Positions 17,957 through 26,094 of a stretch of DNA of 59,781 nt are shown in pieces (position 1 is the stretch's first letter; every line of letters starts with the position of its first letter). This stretch comes from Bacteroidales bacterium UBA3743 (GTDB lineage Bacteria; Bacteroidota; Bacteroidia; Bacteroidales; Paludibacteraceae): NCBI GenBank assembly GCA_002371265.1, contig DFGT01000013.1, positions 1 to 59,781 on the forward strand. The letters are read 5' to 3'. A model generated the notes under the pieces. The model was not told the origin of the DNA. It saw nothing but the letters and a program-made list of their open reading frames with translations, and made no database searches. The position numbers and the translations under genes are program-made.

Positions 17957-18871
17957 ATGACCGTCCAATAAAGTTTTTTGCGTTATGGTAGCACCGGCAG
18001 GGACATCATGAGTGACCCAAATATTACCTCCTACGACAGCACCCTCACCTATTGTGATTCTGCCAAGGATGGAAGCGTTGGAATATACAATAACATTATC
18101 TTTAAGGATAGGATGACGCGGTATGCCTTTTATTGGATTTCCATCGTTGTCTAACGAGAAACTTTTTGCTCCTAGTGTGACTCCCTGGTAGAGTTTTACA
18201 TTCTTTCCTATCACACTTGTCTCTCCAATCACCACTCCTGTGCCATGGTCAATCGTGAAATACTCTCCTATTGTCGCTCCAGGATGGATGTCTATGCCTG
18301 TCTCTGAATGAGCTATCTCCGTCAACATTCTTGGAATGAGTGGCACTTCCAGATTCCACAACTCGTGAGCCATACGATAGATTGTCAGTTCTTTTATGAT
18401 AGGATAACAGCTGATGATCTCGCCATAGTTTTTTGCGGCAGGATCCCCATTGAATGCCGCTATCACATCTGTGGCAAGAATACGACGGAGACGAGGAAGT
18501 GTCTGGATAAATTTTTCAGCACGGTCTTCCGCCATGTGTCTTATCTCATTGCTTACCGTAGATTGATTATATGCAGCAAACACGACATTCTCATCTTCAA
18601 AATTATAGAAAGAGAGTCCCGCTTCGATTTGAGTGACAAGCAGAGACTGCAACTGCTCTATATCCACTCCTATATGGTACTCCAATGTGTCGGTATTGAT
18701 TGAAGATGTACCATAATAACCGGGGAACACTATTCCTCGCAAAAGATCTATAATCTGAAGAAGCACTTCGTTTGACGGCAATGGCACTCCATACCTATGC
18801 TCATGATATAAATCTTTATATGACTCATGGCTGGCAAGTTTCTCCACTATATTTGTGATATTTTTTTTCAT
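17951..18871 (-). CDS. cysE: Serine O-acetyltransferase
   Basis: A 306-residue enzyme that acetylates L-serine with acetyl-CoA, giving the precursor for cysteine synthesis. The N-terminal helical domain (residues ~1-180) is followed by a left-handed beta-helix of hexapeptide repeats, with the motifs HSETGIDIHPGATIG, FTIDHGTGVVIGETSVIG, VKLYQGVTLGAKS and GEGAVVGGNIWVTHDV. It resembles the longer EpsC/SAT-type enzymes. The ATG at 18871 begins the family-like N-terminus; an upstream in-frame ATG at 18970 runs through a REP-like element and is rejected. It is the last gene of the sulfur cluster, 244 bases after the encapsulated-type cysteine desulfurase. It may supply cysteine for that enzyme (inference). 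Confidence 0.93.
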   Translation of the reverse strand: MKKNITNIVEKLASHESYKDLYHEHRYGVPLPSNEVLLQIIDLLRGIVFPGYYGTSSINTDTLEYHIGVDIEQLQSLLVTQIEAGLSFYNFEDENVVFAAYNQSTVSNEIRHMAEDRAEKFIQTLPRLRRILATDVIAAFNGDPAAKNYGEIISCYPIIKELTIYRMAHELWNLEVPLIPRMLTEIAHSETGIDIHPGATIGEYFTIDHGTGVVIGETSVIGKNVKLYQGVTLGAKSFSLDNDGNPIKGIPRHPILKDNVIVYSNASILGRITIGEGAVVGGNIWVTHDVPAGATITQKTLLDGHK

Positions 18872-18913
18872 AGATAAATTATGGAATATTGAAGAACGAA
18901 CTGTTATATTTAT

Positions 18914-18940
18914 GTGCTCGCCTTCGGCTCGCACTACAGG
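18914..18940 (-). repeat. GTAG-headed REP-like palindrome, type C
   Basis: On the minus strand it reads GTAG-TGCGAGCC-GAA-GGCGAGCAC, an imperfect palindrome, followed outward by a second small hairpin (GGGCG/CGCCC at 18951-18964). It lies between the cysteine desulfurase and acetyltransferase genes. Confidence 0.45.
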
Positions 18941-19040
18941 AAAGGGGTTAGGGCGTTCCGCCCTTAACAATCCTGAACTCTAATTGTTCTATAGTAAAAA
19001 CCGAAAAGCTTCTGAAAATAAAAAAGACGTGCTGCTATAT

Positions 19041-19083
19041 AAAACTCTCTCGAAGCCGTAGTAAATACGTACATCAAGAGAGT
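19041..19083 (-). terminator. Possible terminator after the cysteine desulfurase gene
   Basis: On the minus strand, ACTCTCT (19083-19077) pairs with AGAGAGT (19050-19044), followed by TTTTATA. The loop is long, so it may be leaky, and cysE could still be read from upstream. Confidence 0.4.
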
Positions 19084-19115
19084 AAGAACTGAAATAAAAC
19101 CTATTTGCTAATTCG

Positions 19116-20651
19116 TCAACGTGAGCCGACAATTTTTCTTATCGCAATCACAAGATTATCTACATCTTCACGTGTGTTGTAGAGTGCGAATGTCGGACGT
19201 ACACTCATCTCATATCCAAGAGCGCGCAACGCTGGCTGTGCACAGTGATGTCCGGCACGTACAGCTATACCCTCCTTGTCGAGAAGTGCACCTGTCTCTG
19301 GCACTGGTATTCCGTCGAGCACAAATGAGACAACGCTCACTCTTTTCTTTGGATCTCCAATCAGAGTAAGTCCAGAGATAAGAGACAATTGCTGGCGCGC
19401 ATACTCTGTGAGGATATGTTCGTGATGCTCTATATTATGAATTCCTATACGGCTGACATAATCAAGAGCTGCTCCAAGACCGATAGCGTCTGCCACATTA
19501 GGAGTGCCCGCCTCAAACTTTGCCGGAGCCTCATTATACTCCGTATGCTCTATCGTCACATCCTTAATCATGTTGCCGCCACCCTGCCAAGGCTGTATCT
19601 TGCTTAGCCACTCTTTCTTTCCGTAGACTACACCTATTCCGTTCGGACCATATATCTTGTGTCCGCTGAACACAAAGAAATCAGCATCCAGACTTTGCAC
19701 ATCCACAGGAGTGTGGGCGATAGACTGTGCGCCATCTATCAAAACTGGCACATGGTGAGCATGGGCGATACTGATGATACGTTCAACATCATTGATAGTA
19801 CCGAAAGTATTGTTAACATGTCCGACGCTCACGAATCTGGTGCGAGGAGTGATCAGACGCTCCAATTCAGAAAGTATAAGATCGCCGTTCTTATCTGTAG
19901 GAATAGCCTTTAATTCACAACCTTTTTCCTGGCACACACGTTGCCAAGGGACAATATTGGCATGATGGTCTAGCTCCGAGACAATAACATTGTCGCCGGG
20001 AGTCAAAAACTGTCGACCATACGACTGAGCCACAAGGTTGATTCCTTCGGTAGTGCCACGCACAAAGATTATCTCATCCTCGGAAGATGCATTTATAAAG
20101 TTTTTCACTTTGCTGCGAGCCTCTTCATAAGCGTCAGTTGCGCGGGCAGCCAAAGTGTGCGCACCACGGTGGATATTCGAATTGTAGTTCTTATAATAGT
20201 CGGATATTTTATCTATTACCTGGATAGGCTTCTGCGTCGTCGCACCGTTATCAAGCCATATCAGCTGATGTCCGTTCACTTTCTGATTCAGTACGGGGAA
20301 ATCCTTCTTCACAGACTCAATATTCAATGTGTCAGTCTCCTCATACTTCAAGTGTCGGAGTTTCTCTGTCTCCGGAATACCAATACCAAAGCCATCTTCC
20401 TTAACTATATTGTCATGTTCAGAAGATTTATATTCAGGAGCATTAGTTTTTCCAGAGAAAGGCAACCCGCCCTCCAGCAGCTGTCGGAACTCCTCCTGCA
20501 ATCGTTCAATATGCAGTTCCTCGTCAGGAATTATATCCTGACGGGCGTCCTGCAAATCTTCGGGGCAGAATTCCTGAGCTATCTGACGCATACGCTGCAA
20601 CGTACCGTCGTCTGATCCAAGTAAAGAATTTAATGTATCTAATTGAAACAT
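19116..20651 (-). CDS. Cysteine desulfurase with N-terminal extension, probable encapsulin cargo
   Basis: A 511-residue PLP enzyme of the SufS class. The catalytic domain starts near residue 110 and is complete. It contains the cofactor-stacking histidine region SELDHHANIVPW (~226-237), DGAQSIAHTPVDV, the Schiff-base lysine K332 in FSGHKIYGPNGIGV, and the sulfur-accepting cysteine C470 in RAGHHCAQPAL. Ordinary SufS proteins lack the first ~110 residues. Here these form a polar, partly disordered stretch with an acidic helix (~40-60). N-terminal extensions of this sort load cysteine desulfurases into family 2 encapsulins, such as the SrpI-type system. The gene lies 20 bases after the shell gene on the same strand, which supports this. 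It would release sulfur from cysteine as a persulfide inside the shell. Loading is inferred, not shown. Confidence 0.92.
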   Translation of the reverse strand: MFQLDTLNSLLGSDDGTLQRMRQIAQEFCPEDLQDARQDIIPDEELHIERLQEEFRQLLEGGLPFSGKTNAPEYKSSEHDNIVKEDGFGIGIPETEKLRHLKYEETDTLNIESVKKDFPVLNQKVNGHQLIWLDNGATTQKPIQVIDKISDYYKNYNSNIHRGAHTLAARATDAYEEARSKVKNFINASSEDEIIFVRGTTEGINLVAQSYGRQFLTPGDNVIVSELDHHANIVPWQRVCQEKGCELKAIPTDKNGDLILSELERLITPRTRFVSVGHVNNTFGTINDVERIISIAHAHHVPVLIDGAQSIAHTPVDVQSLDADFFVFSGHKIYGPNGIGVVYGKKEWLSKIQPWQGGGNMIKDVTIEHTEYNEAPAKFEAGTPNVADAIGLGAALDYVSRIGIHNIEHHEHILTEYARQQLSLISGLTLIGDPKKRVSVVSFVLDGIPVPETGALLDKEGIAVRAGHHCAQPALRALGYEMSVRPTFALYNTREDVDNLVIAIRKIVGSR

Positions 20652-20671
20652 ATTTCCTTACATTTTGGTTA

Positions 20672-22111
20672 TCACTTTTCTATCTTGTTGCGGTGCTGAT
20701 AGTCGTGGTAATAGCCCACCTCTACATTTTCAAGCACAGCAATAGCATCGTCGGTAAGCGACGCAAGACTGAAATATTTAGTAAGCAGATAAGAAGCCAC
20801 ACCATATTTGTCGAGACCCATTAGGCGAGCACTTAGCGATGGTGCGATTTCACCAGGAATGCCGCTTTGATGCAAACCGATAACACCCTGGTTCTTTTCT
20901 CCGACACGGACAAGAATAATCTTTGTCGTGCCGACTCCACGGCCTGTAAGATACTGCCCCTCAACCTCAATCTTGTCGGAAGGGATAATTGGCACTCCAC
21001 GCCAAAGGATCACCTTAGAGCCAAATAGATCCACAGTTGTTGGTGGCACTCCACGCCATGTACATTCGCGTTCGAATGCGGCGATAGCTCTTGGATGAGC
21101 GATGAAAAATGCCGGTTCCTTCCAAACAAGGCTTAGCAATTCATCAAGGTCGTCTGGCGTTGGCGCGCCATAGCGGGCACTGATGCGGTATGCAGGGCTT
21201 ACCGAAGCCAAAAGACCAAATTTCTTGTTGTTGATAAGCTCCCACTCCTGACGCTCTTTGATGCTCTCGATAGAAAGACGGAGCTGCTCTTCAAGCTGGT
21301 TGTAAGGATTGTTGTAAAGATCCGACACACGAGTGTGCACACGCACAACAGTCTGAAGCGTATTTAGAGAATACTCCGTAGGATTTTCCTCATAATCGAA
21401 ATATGTCTCAGGAATAATATTGTCCTCCTCATGTCCGCTCAGCAAGTCGATATGTTTCTCCCCATGATCATTCACACTCGCCTTTAGACGAAGTTGTTTC
21501 TCAACTGCCTTATTGAATGTCTCACGGAAATCAGGGACGTCCTTAATGAATTTCTCCAAATCCTTTAGTTTCAATCCCAAGAAGACGGTAGGTGTGATAG
21601 CTCTTACCGATACAGTCGACTTTGCGTCGTCGAGCAGATCAGTCTCACCGAAATATTCACCGTCTCCGATCAATGCAATCCGTAATTCTTCCCCGTGAGG
21701 CCCCTTACTGAACACCTCCGCCTGACCGTTTGCGACAATAAAGAATTTCTGTTTATCCTTGCCAGCCTCAACAAATAGTTTTCCTATTTCAACTTCATTT
21801 GTCTCAAATGAGCTTGCCAGTCTGTCTACAATCTTATCCTCAAATTCTGAAAACAAAGGGATAGATTTCAAGCTCTTAGACGAGAAAGATGGTTGTCCGT
21901 TGATATATTCGATAGCCAGTCTGTCACTCTTTTTAAGATCAACCTTTGTTCTGTTGACACGGAAAGTACCACCGCTCACCTGCACCCAAGGAAGAAGTTT
22001 TAGCAAAAGGCGAGGAGTGATACTGCCCATCTGAGGGGCTGTTTTGGTAGTGGTTGCCAGTTTTCTGGCAGTAGCTGTAGTGACGCTACGTTGTAAATTA
22101 GAATCTGCCAT
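20672..22111 (-). CDS. Family 2 encapsulin shell protein with cNMP-binding-like domain
   Basis: A 479-residue protein. An N-terminal arm (1-80) includes the family-typical section SITPRLLLKLLPWVQVSGGTF. Residues ~82-205 form a cyclic-nucleotide-binding-like domain, with IPLFSEFEDKIVDRLA, FFIVANGQAEV and IGDGEYFGETDLL. From ~235 to the end is the HK97-type shell domain, with YFDYEENPTEYSLNTLQTVVRVHTRV in pieces, IAHPRAIAAFERECTWRG, LFGSKVILWRGVPIIPSD and SLASLTDDAIAVL. It would assemble into a closed icosahedral nanocompartment. Shells with this extra domain are called family 2B, whereas cysteine desulfurase cargo is, as I recall, typical of 2A. The phosphate-binding arginine of canonical cNMP domains appears missing (DDAKSTVSVRA), so nucleotide binding is uncertain. 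Confidence 0.9.
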   Translation of the reverse strand: MADSNLQRSVTTATARKLATTTKTAPQMGSITPRLLLKLLPWVQVSGGTFRVNRTKVDLKKSDRLAIEYINGQPSFSSKSLKSIPLFSEFEDKIVDRLASSFETNEVEIGKLFVEAGKDKQKFFIVANGQAEVFSKGPHGEELRIALIGDGEYFGETDLLDDAKSTVSVRAITPTVFLGLKLKDLEKFIKDVPDFRETFNKAVEKQLRLKASVNDHGEKHIDLLSGHEEDNIIPETYFDYEENPTEYSLNTLQTVVRVHTRVSDLYNNPYNQLEEQLRLSIESIKERQEWELINNKKFGLLASVSPAYRISARYGAPTPDDLDELLSLVWKEPAFFIAHPRAIAAFERECTWRGVPPTTVDLFGSKVILWRGVPIIPSDKIEVEGQYLTGRGVGTTKIILVRVGEKNQGVIGLHQSGIPGEIAPSLSARLMGLDKYGVASYLLTKYFSLASLTDDAIAVLENVEVGYYHDYQHRNKIEK

Positions 22112-22122
22112 GTTCGTATTAT

Positions 22123-22347
22123 TTATTTTTTGATTATAACTTTATGTGTTGTACCTTCAACAAATTCCACGCTTAACACATTAAACCCTTGTTCTGTTGC
22201 ACTTCTTGGCACATTTTCCAAAGGTTCGCCCTCACTAAGCAACACTTCAAGGATGTCCCCTTCTTTCAGTTTTGCCAATTCAATCTTTGTTTTCACGAAA
22301 GTCATAGGGCAATGTTCTTTCGTGATGTCTAATACTTTTGTTGCCAT
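22123..22347 (-). CDS. TusA-like sulfur carrier protein
   Basis: A 74-residue protein of the TusA/SirA/YedF sulfur-carrier family. The key cysteine is C13 in EHCPMTFVKTKIEL. The usual CPxP signature is CPMT here, so the second proline is replaced. The rest fits the small alpha/beta carrier fold: GDILEVLLSEGEP, then an ENVPRSATEQGFNV helix and a final strand. Such proteins accept a persulfide from a cysteine desulfurase and pass it on. The start at 22347 is used; the frame opens further upstream but there overlaps the DsrE-like gene. It lies 10 bases after that gene and 11 before the encapsulin gene, so it is clearly in the same operon. A sulfur relay out of the shell is inferred. Confidence 0.87.
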   Translation of the reverse strand: MATKVLDITKEHCPMTFVKTKIELAKLKEGDILEVLLSEGEPLENVPRSATEQGFNVLSVEFVEGTTHKVIIKK

Positions 22348-22357
22348 AATATCTGAA

Positions 22358-22831
22358 TTAAATGAACAATGTTTGTCCGCCATCCGACAATTTCAAAAAA
22401 GAGGCGACTCCCAAAACATCCTTTACCTCAGGAATAAAATCATCTTTCGAAAGACCTAACACATGCATCGCCATCTCACAAGCATAAAAATTGATTCCCA
22501 ATGCTTTAGCAGCCTCCACCAATTCCTCCAAAGTGGCGACATTGTTTTTTCGCATCAAACCACGGAACACCTTCGGACCGATGCCTAAGAAATTAAAACG
22601 ACTGTTTGGCGCGACATTTAGTCCACCCATCAGGAAGCCAAAAATACGGGTAAGCCAATTTCCGCCAATGAATGCCCTGCCCTGTTTCTTTTTCAGAGCG
22701 TCAAGCCCCCAGAATGTAAAAAACAGATTTACTTCATACCCAACAGCCGCAGCTCCTGTAGCCAAAGTGAAAACAGCTGTCAATTTGTCGAAATCCCCGC
22801 TAAAAGCTATAATACTTAATTTCTTTTCCAT
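22358..22831 (-). CDS. DsrE/DrsE_2-family sulfur-relay protein
   Basis: A 157-residue protein of the DsrE/DsrF-like superfamily (DrsE_2 type), small proteins that often bind or shuttle sulfane sulfur. It begins KLSIIAFSGDFDKLTAVFTLATGAAAVGYEV in pieces, the typical first strand-helix pair. The signature FYACEMAMHVLGL with the conserved C118 is near the C-terminus, in a position homologous to persulfide-carrying cysteines in the family. A hydrophobic middle part (FIGGNWLTRIFGFLMGG) may contact a membrane or partner. The start at 22831 matches the family; ATG 22843 is an alternative. It is the first gene of the DsrE-TusA-encapsulin-desulfurase operon. Confidence 0.85.
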   Translation of the reverse strand: MEKKLSIIAFSGDFDKLTAVFTLATGAAAVGYEVNLFFTFWGLDALKKKQGRAFIGGNWLTRIFGFLMGGLNVAPNSRFNFLGIGPKVFRGLMRKNNVATLEELVEAAKALGINFYACEMAMHVLGLSKDDFIPEVKDVLGVASFLKLSDGGQTLFI

Positions 22832-22855
22832 ACCGTCTTTCATTAAATTTTAATG

Positions 22856-22886
22856 CAAAGTAACGGTGATATATCAAGTGAGTAAA
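22856..22886 (-). promoter_or_regulatory. Probable promoter of the sulfur nanocompartment operon
   Basis: On the minus strand, TTTA at 22886-22883, a 19-base spacer and TTACTTTG at 22863-22856, each one base from consensus. The DsrE-like gene starts 25 bases downstream at 22831. Confidence 0.5.
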
Positions 22887-22927
22887 TAGCAATTTTATGT
22901 CAAACATATCACTAACTATAGTGATAT
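22867..22927. promoter_or_regulatory. Candidate operator sites upstream of the sulfur operon
   Basis: There are two palindromes with a shared ATATCA half-site: TGATATATCA (22867-22876), which lies within the promoter spacer, and ATATCACTA-ACTA-TAGTGATAT (22906-22927), a perfect 9-4-9 inverted repeat just upstream of the -33. The layout suggests a dimeric regulator; its identity is unknown. Confidence 0.45.
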
Positions 22928-22978
22928 GGCAGTCAGGTAGACGGAAGGAATTTTCGTCTTTATATTTACAACAAAAAA

Positions 22979-23012
22979 ACAGACCATCCCACGCAATTGT
23001 GGAATGGTCTGT
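22979..23012 (-). terminator. Terminator of the 866-residue surface protein gene
   Basis: ACAGACCATCCCAC pairs with GTGGAATGGTCTGT with one mismatch. On the minus strand the stem is followed by a T-rich run. A near-identical copy lies at 25943-25976. Confidence 0.75.
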
Positions 23013-23100
23013 TTATTATGTGAACGCACCGTCGAGATGTGCATTTCAAGAGATAGATTTGCAACAATTTTGCATTTCTAATTTATAATTCTGCATTGTC

Positions 23101-23160
23101 TAATGGACATGCACGCCAATATTTTTAATGGACACGCACGTCAATATTTTTAATGGACAC
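23101..23160. repeat. 25-bp tandem repeat, about 2.4 units, abutting a REP
   Basis: The unit is TAATGGACACGCACGTCAATATTTT, with a period of 25 bases (starts at 23101, 23126, 23151). It includes the outer half of the adjacent type A REP palindrome. The second locus (26065-26100) has one fewer. Confidence 0.7.
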
Positions 23161-23180
23161 GCACGTCCGTGCGTCTCTAC
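23155..23180 (-). repeat. REP-like palindrome, type A
   Basis: On the minus strand, GTAG followed by AGACGCACGGACGTGCGTGTC. The TAG of the head is the stop codon of the surface protein gene ending at 23177. Confidence 0.75.
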
Positions 23181-25777
23181 CTGACAATCATTTTTTCATT
23201 GCCGACGACGTAGATGCCCTCAAGCAATCCATTCAATGCTTCCGATCTCTTGACGTTTGCCTTAACCAACGCTCCTGAGACAGTGTAGACATTCACAATA
23301 TCATCAGCTTTTTCCGCTGTGATTGGATCAACTGCAGACTGTTTCTCTACCGTAACAATATGAGTGGCTTTAGACATACAATAGCCATCAGTCACGGAAA
23401 TAGTGATTGTATGTGTATCTCCTGGTTTGCCATCAAATTTTCCTGTATTGTATATAAATGATTCTGCATCAGGATCTAGCACTCCGTTATCTGTAGGTTT
23501 ATCCGAGATATTCTCCTCCGAACTCCATGAAAGTTTCACCTTACCTTCCTTAGCTTCCCTTCCATCCACATTGTATGAGAAATTGGGTTTCACCGTCAAT
23601 GAAATGTCAGTTCCAGGCTTTACCTCCGATTTAGGATCCATCTCTAAGGAAATATTTCTGATGTCAAGTTGAACTTCCAACGGATCAGACTTACATCCGC
23701 GTAACGAAGTAACAACAATCGTGTATTTTCCAGACTTTGTCAAATTGGTTGCATTCTGTGTCACTAACGTTCCTTCATACATATACTCCTCATCAACACT
23801 AACATCATTGCTCAAATTCCAGTATCTGGTCAAATCCACAGGACCCTTACAAACCGGCTCGTGAGCCTCCTCCTGAAGTTTCGGCGTAGCGTTCACTGTG
23901 ATTTTCATCGGTGACGCTGACGATGTCGTCACATTTCCTGCTCCATCATCATACGACTGTACCACATATATTGTAGCCTCCCACTCCGACTCATACGGTT
24001 CTGACATATCGACTCCCGAGAACACATCAGTCAATGTAGGAGCTGTTCTTCTACCCAATGACAATTTGCTTGAATTTGTCATCGATTCGTAAGCATCTTG
24101 CCTATTGTCGAACCATACAAGTTCATACTTGTCCGCATCTGGAAGACTTCCATTAATGGCATTTATCACTGCATTATTGGCAGGCTCATTTTCGGAAGGT
24201 ATGCTTCCACTCCTGAACACATCCTCACAGATTTCTATATTTCTCACTATAGGAGCAGGAGTCGATCTGATGATAATATCTATCTTTTCTGGATCACTTT
24301 GGCATGTCAATCCTGCGGCAGTCGTCATTTCCCATTTTACCCAACGCTCCTGCTTCTCTACTATCCCATAAGATAACCATTCATCGTAGTATGGCTTCGA
24401 AGAAGACGGCGATCCCTTCTCATAATCGCCATTCTGATCCACAGCCCACAACAACGTCTGGCCTGCGACATTATCAATCACATCAGGACTCTTCACCAAG
24501 ATGTCAACAAACTCCTTTGTCTCAAAGGCTTCATTCCACGAATAACTAACCGAGTGGTTCACCTTAGGTTTCTCCACCGCAATGACATCAACACCAATAT
24601 CTATGCTAGGTCCTTTACATACCTGCTTAGATCTTGGAGTTGTGAATATTTGGTAAGCCTGATAATCGTAAGTCTTAGATGTAGGCACCTTTGTGTCTGG
24701 TATGATTGTAGATTTCTCCGCTGTTCCTGACACGTACACCACCTCATCTGCATAGTAATAGTTCTTCTCATCTGTCACCAACTCAGCCATGAGTTCCTCA
24801 GCTTCCTCGTTAGCACAGTACTCATGTAGGCTGGCATCTATAGGTGCCTTGACATCGTATATCGTCACGTAGAACCATGTCAGGTCGCTCTGTGCGTACG
24901 GCTCCGTTGTCGCGCGCTGAGCTACATATAAGGTATACTTGCCCGGCGTAGTCACATCTACAACATCTGTCGGAGCAGACGACAATGCCTTGCCTGCAGT
25001 GTCTGTTGGGCTTTTGAACCAGATCAGCTCATACCCCGCGTCGGTTGCAACTATTCCATCCAAAGGATCGAATGTGCCATCCTTACACAAGTCGATGTCC
25101 TTCACCGATGGTGTCGGTGCAGCAAGTACCTCCACAACCACCTTGGCTCTCTCTCCGAAACAATCGCCATCCTGATATGCAATAAAGAATTCATACGGCT
25201 TAAGATTATATGTTGGAACAGACCTGTCTATTAAAACTGAATTTGTTCCTTTTGAATTTGGTTCGTCCATACTTTTGAACCACCACAGTTTCTTTGACGG
25301 ATCCAATGTTTGCTTGAACTTTTCTGTTGTAAGGATCTCACTAACGTTGCCATTCATAGAGTACAAAAGGTGCTCATCCTTTGGTGCGTCTGGTATTGGA
25401 TTGACAATTATCTCATAGTTTTTGACCTCTCCGACACAGCCTGTATTCTTGTCTACTATCTGGTAGCTGAACATTCCGCCATCCTTCGATTCCAAGTTTT
25501 CAAAGAACTTCTCGTCCATGTCGTCGCCTAACAGTGTTCCTGACACATCGTCTGCACCCTGCCACCAATGGATCAGGTAGTCGGATGCAGTTCCCTTTGT
25601 CAAAGTCATGTCCACCATGCCCTTGCCTTCGCCCTCACAGAACTCTGCCCTCGGATTTCGGAACTCGACATCTGAAATCTCAGCACAAGGATTATCTTGT
25701 GCAAAAGTTCCGCTAACAGAGCCAAACAGGAGAAGGTTTATAAAAGCGAAACGCTTAAACGCATAATTGTTTTTCAT
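23177..25777 (-). CDS. Large secreted Ig/PKD-like surface protein with C-terminal sorting domain
   Basis: An 866-residue protein with a signal peptide (start MKNNYAFKRFAFINLLLFGS, ending near FAQ). The body is a string of beta-sandwich-like modules, each with a Cys pair and phrases such as GCVGEVKNYEIIVNPIPDAP, LCKDGTFDPLDGIVATDAGYELIWF and GKYTIVVTSLRGCKSDPLEVQL. These resemble the Ig-like/PKD-type modules of gliding or adhesin proteins in Bacteroidota. No catalytic motif is visible. The last 43 residues, starting ADDIVNVYTVSGALVKANV, resemble a T9SS type A sorting domain. They are identical to the end of the neighbouring 988-residue protein. A -7 box is at 25812-25819. Likely surface exposed; ligand unknown. 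Confidence 0.78.
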   Translation of the reverse strand: MKNNYAFKRFAFINLLLFGSVSGTFAQDNPCAEISDVEFRNPRAEFCEGEGKGMVDMTLTKGTASDYLIHWWQGADDVSGTLLGDDMDEKFFENLESKDGGMFSYQIVDKNTGCVGEVKNYEIIVNPIPDAPKDEHLLYSMNGNVSEILTTEKFKQTLDPSKKLWWFKSMDEPNSKGTNSVLIDRSVPTYNLKPYEFFIAYQDGDCFGERAKVVVEVLAAPTPSVKDIDLCKDGTFDPLDGIVATDAGYELIWFKSPTDTAGKALSSAPTDVVDVTTPGKYTLYVAQRATTEPYAQSDLTWFYVTIYDVKAPIDASLHEYCANEEAEELMAELVTDEKNYYYADEVVYVSGTAEKSTIIPDTKVPTSKTYDYQAYQIFTTPRSKQVCKGPSIDIGVDVIAVEKPKVNHSVSYSWNEAFETKEFVDILVKSPDVIDNVAGQTLLWAVDQNGDYEKGSPSSSKPYYDEWLSYGIVEKQERWVKWEMTTAAGLTCQSDPEKIDIIIRSTPAPIVRNIEICEDVFRSGSIPSENEPANNAVINAINGSLPDADKYELVWFDNRQDAYESMTNSSKLSLGRRTAPTLTDVFSGVDMSEPYESEWEATIYVVQSYDDGAGNVTTSSASPMKITVNATPKLQEEAHEPVCKGPVDLTRYWNLSNDVSVDEEYMYEGTLVTQNATNLTKSGKYTIVVTSLRGCKSDPLEVQLDIRNISLEMDPKSEVKPGTDISLTVKPNFSYNVDGREAKEGKVKLSWSSEENISDKPTDNGVLDPDAESFIYNTGKFDGKPGDTHTITISVTDGYCMSKATHIVTVEKQSAVDPITAEKADDIVNVYTVSGALVKANVKRSEALNGLLEGIYVVGNEKMIVR

Positions 25778-25811
25778 AATTATATACTTTAACAGTCATT
25801 AATTTGTCTGA

Positions 25812-25819
25812 CAAAAATA
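25812..25819 (-). promoter_or_regulatory. -7 promoter box (TATTTTTG) of the 866-residue surface protein gene
   Basis: A consensus TAnnTTTG on the minus strand, 34 bases before the ATG at 25777. No clear -33. Confidence 0.45.
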
Positions 25820-25942
25820 AAAACAAACACCAATCAATCATCACGCATTTCTCAGCAAAACAGGAGTAACTGTTAAAATTGATTAAAAAGGTGGGATGAC
25901 GCGAATTTGACGAATTGAGATCTGCGAATTCACATTAACAAA

Positions 25943-25976
25943 ACAGACCATCCCACGCATTTGTGGAATGGTCTGT
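25943..25976 (-). terminator. Terminator of the 988-residue surface protein gene
   Basis: ACAGACCATCCCAC pairs with GTGGAATGGTCTGT. It is a copy of the hairpin at 22979-23012, with a short T run on the minus strand. Confidence 0.65.
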
Positions 25977-26094
25977 TTATTACGTGAATGCACCGTCGAG
26001 ATGTGCATTTCAAAATATAGATTTGCAACAATTTTGCATTTCTAATTTATAATTCTGCATTGTCTAATGGACATGCACGCCAATATTTTTAATG

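Larger units (their letters stand above)
22979..23319 (-). repeat. Long direct repeat, copy 1: 3' end of a surface protein gene plus downstream terminator
   Basis: Nearly identical to 25943-26259. It spans the last ~45 codons of the gene, a type A REP, 25-bp tandem repeats and the terminator hairpin. This copy has one more 25-bp unit than the other. Confidence 0.85.

Noticed and set aside
20672..22111. A Crp/Fnr transcription factor
   Set aside because: The cNMP-like domain is followed by an HK97-type shell domain, not by a helix-turn-helix.
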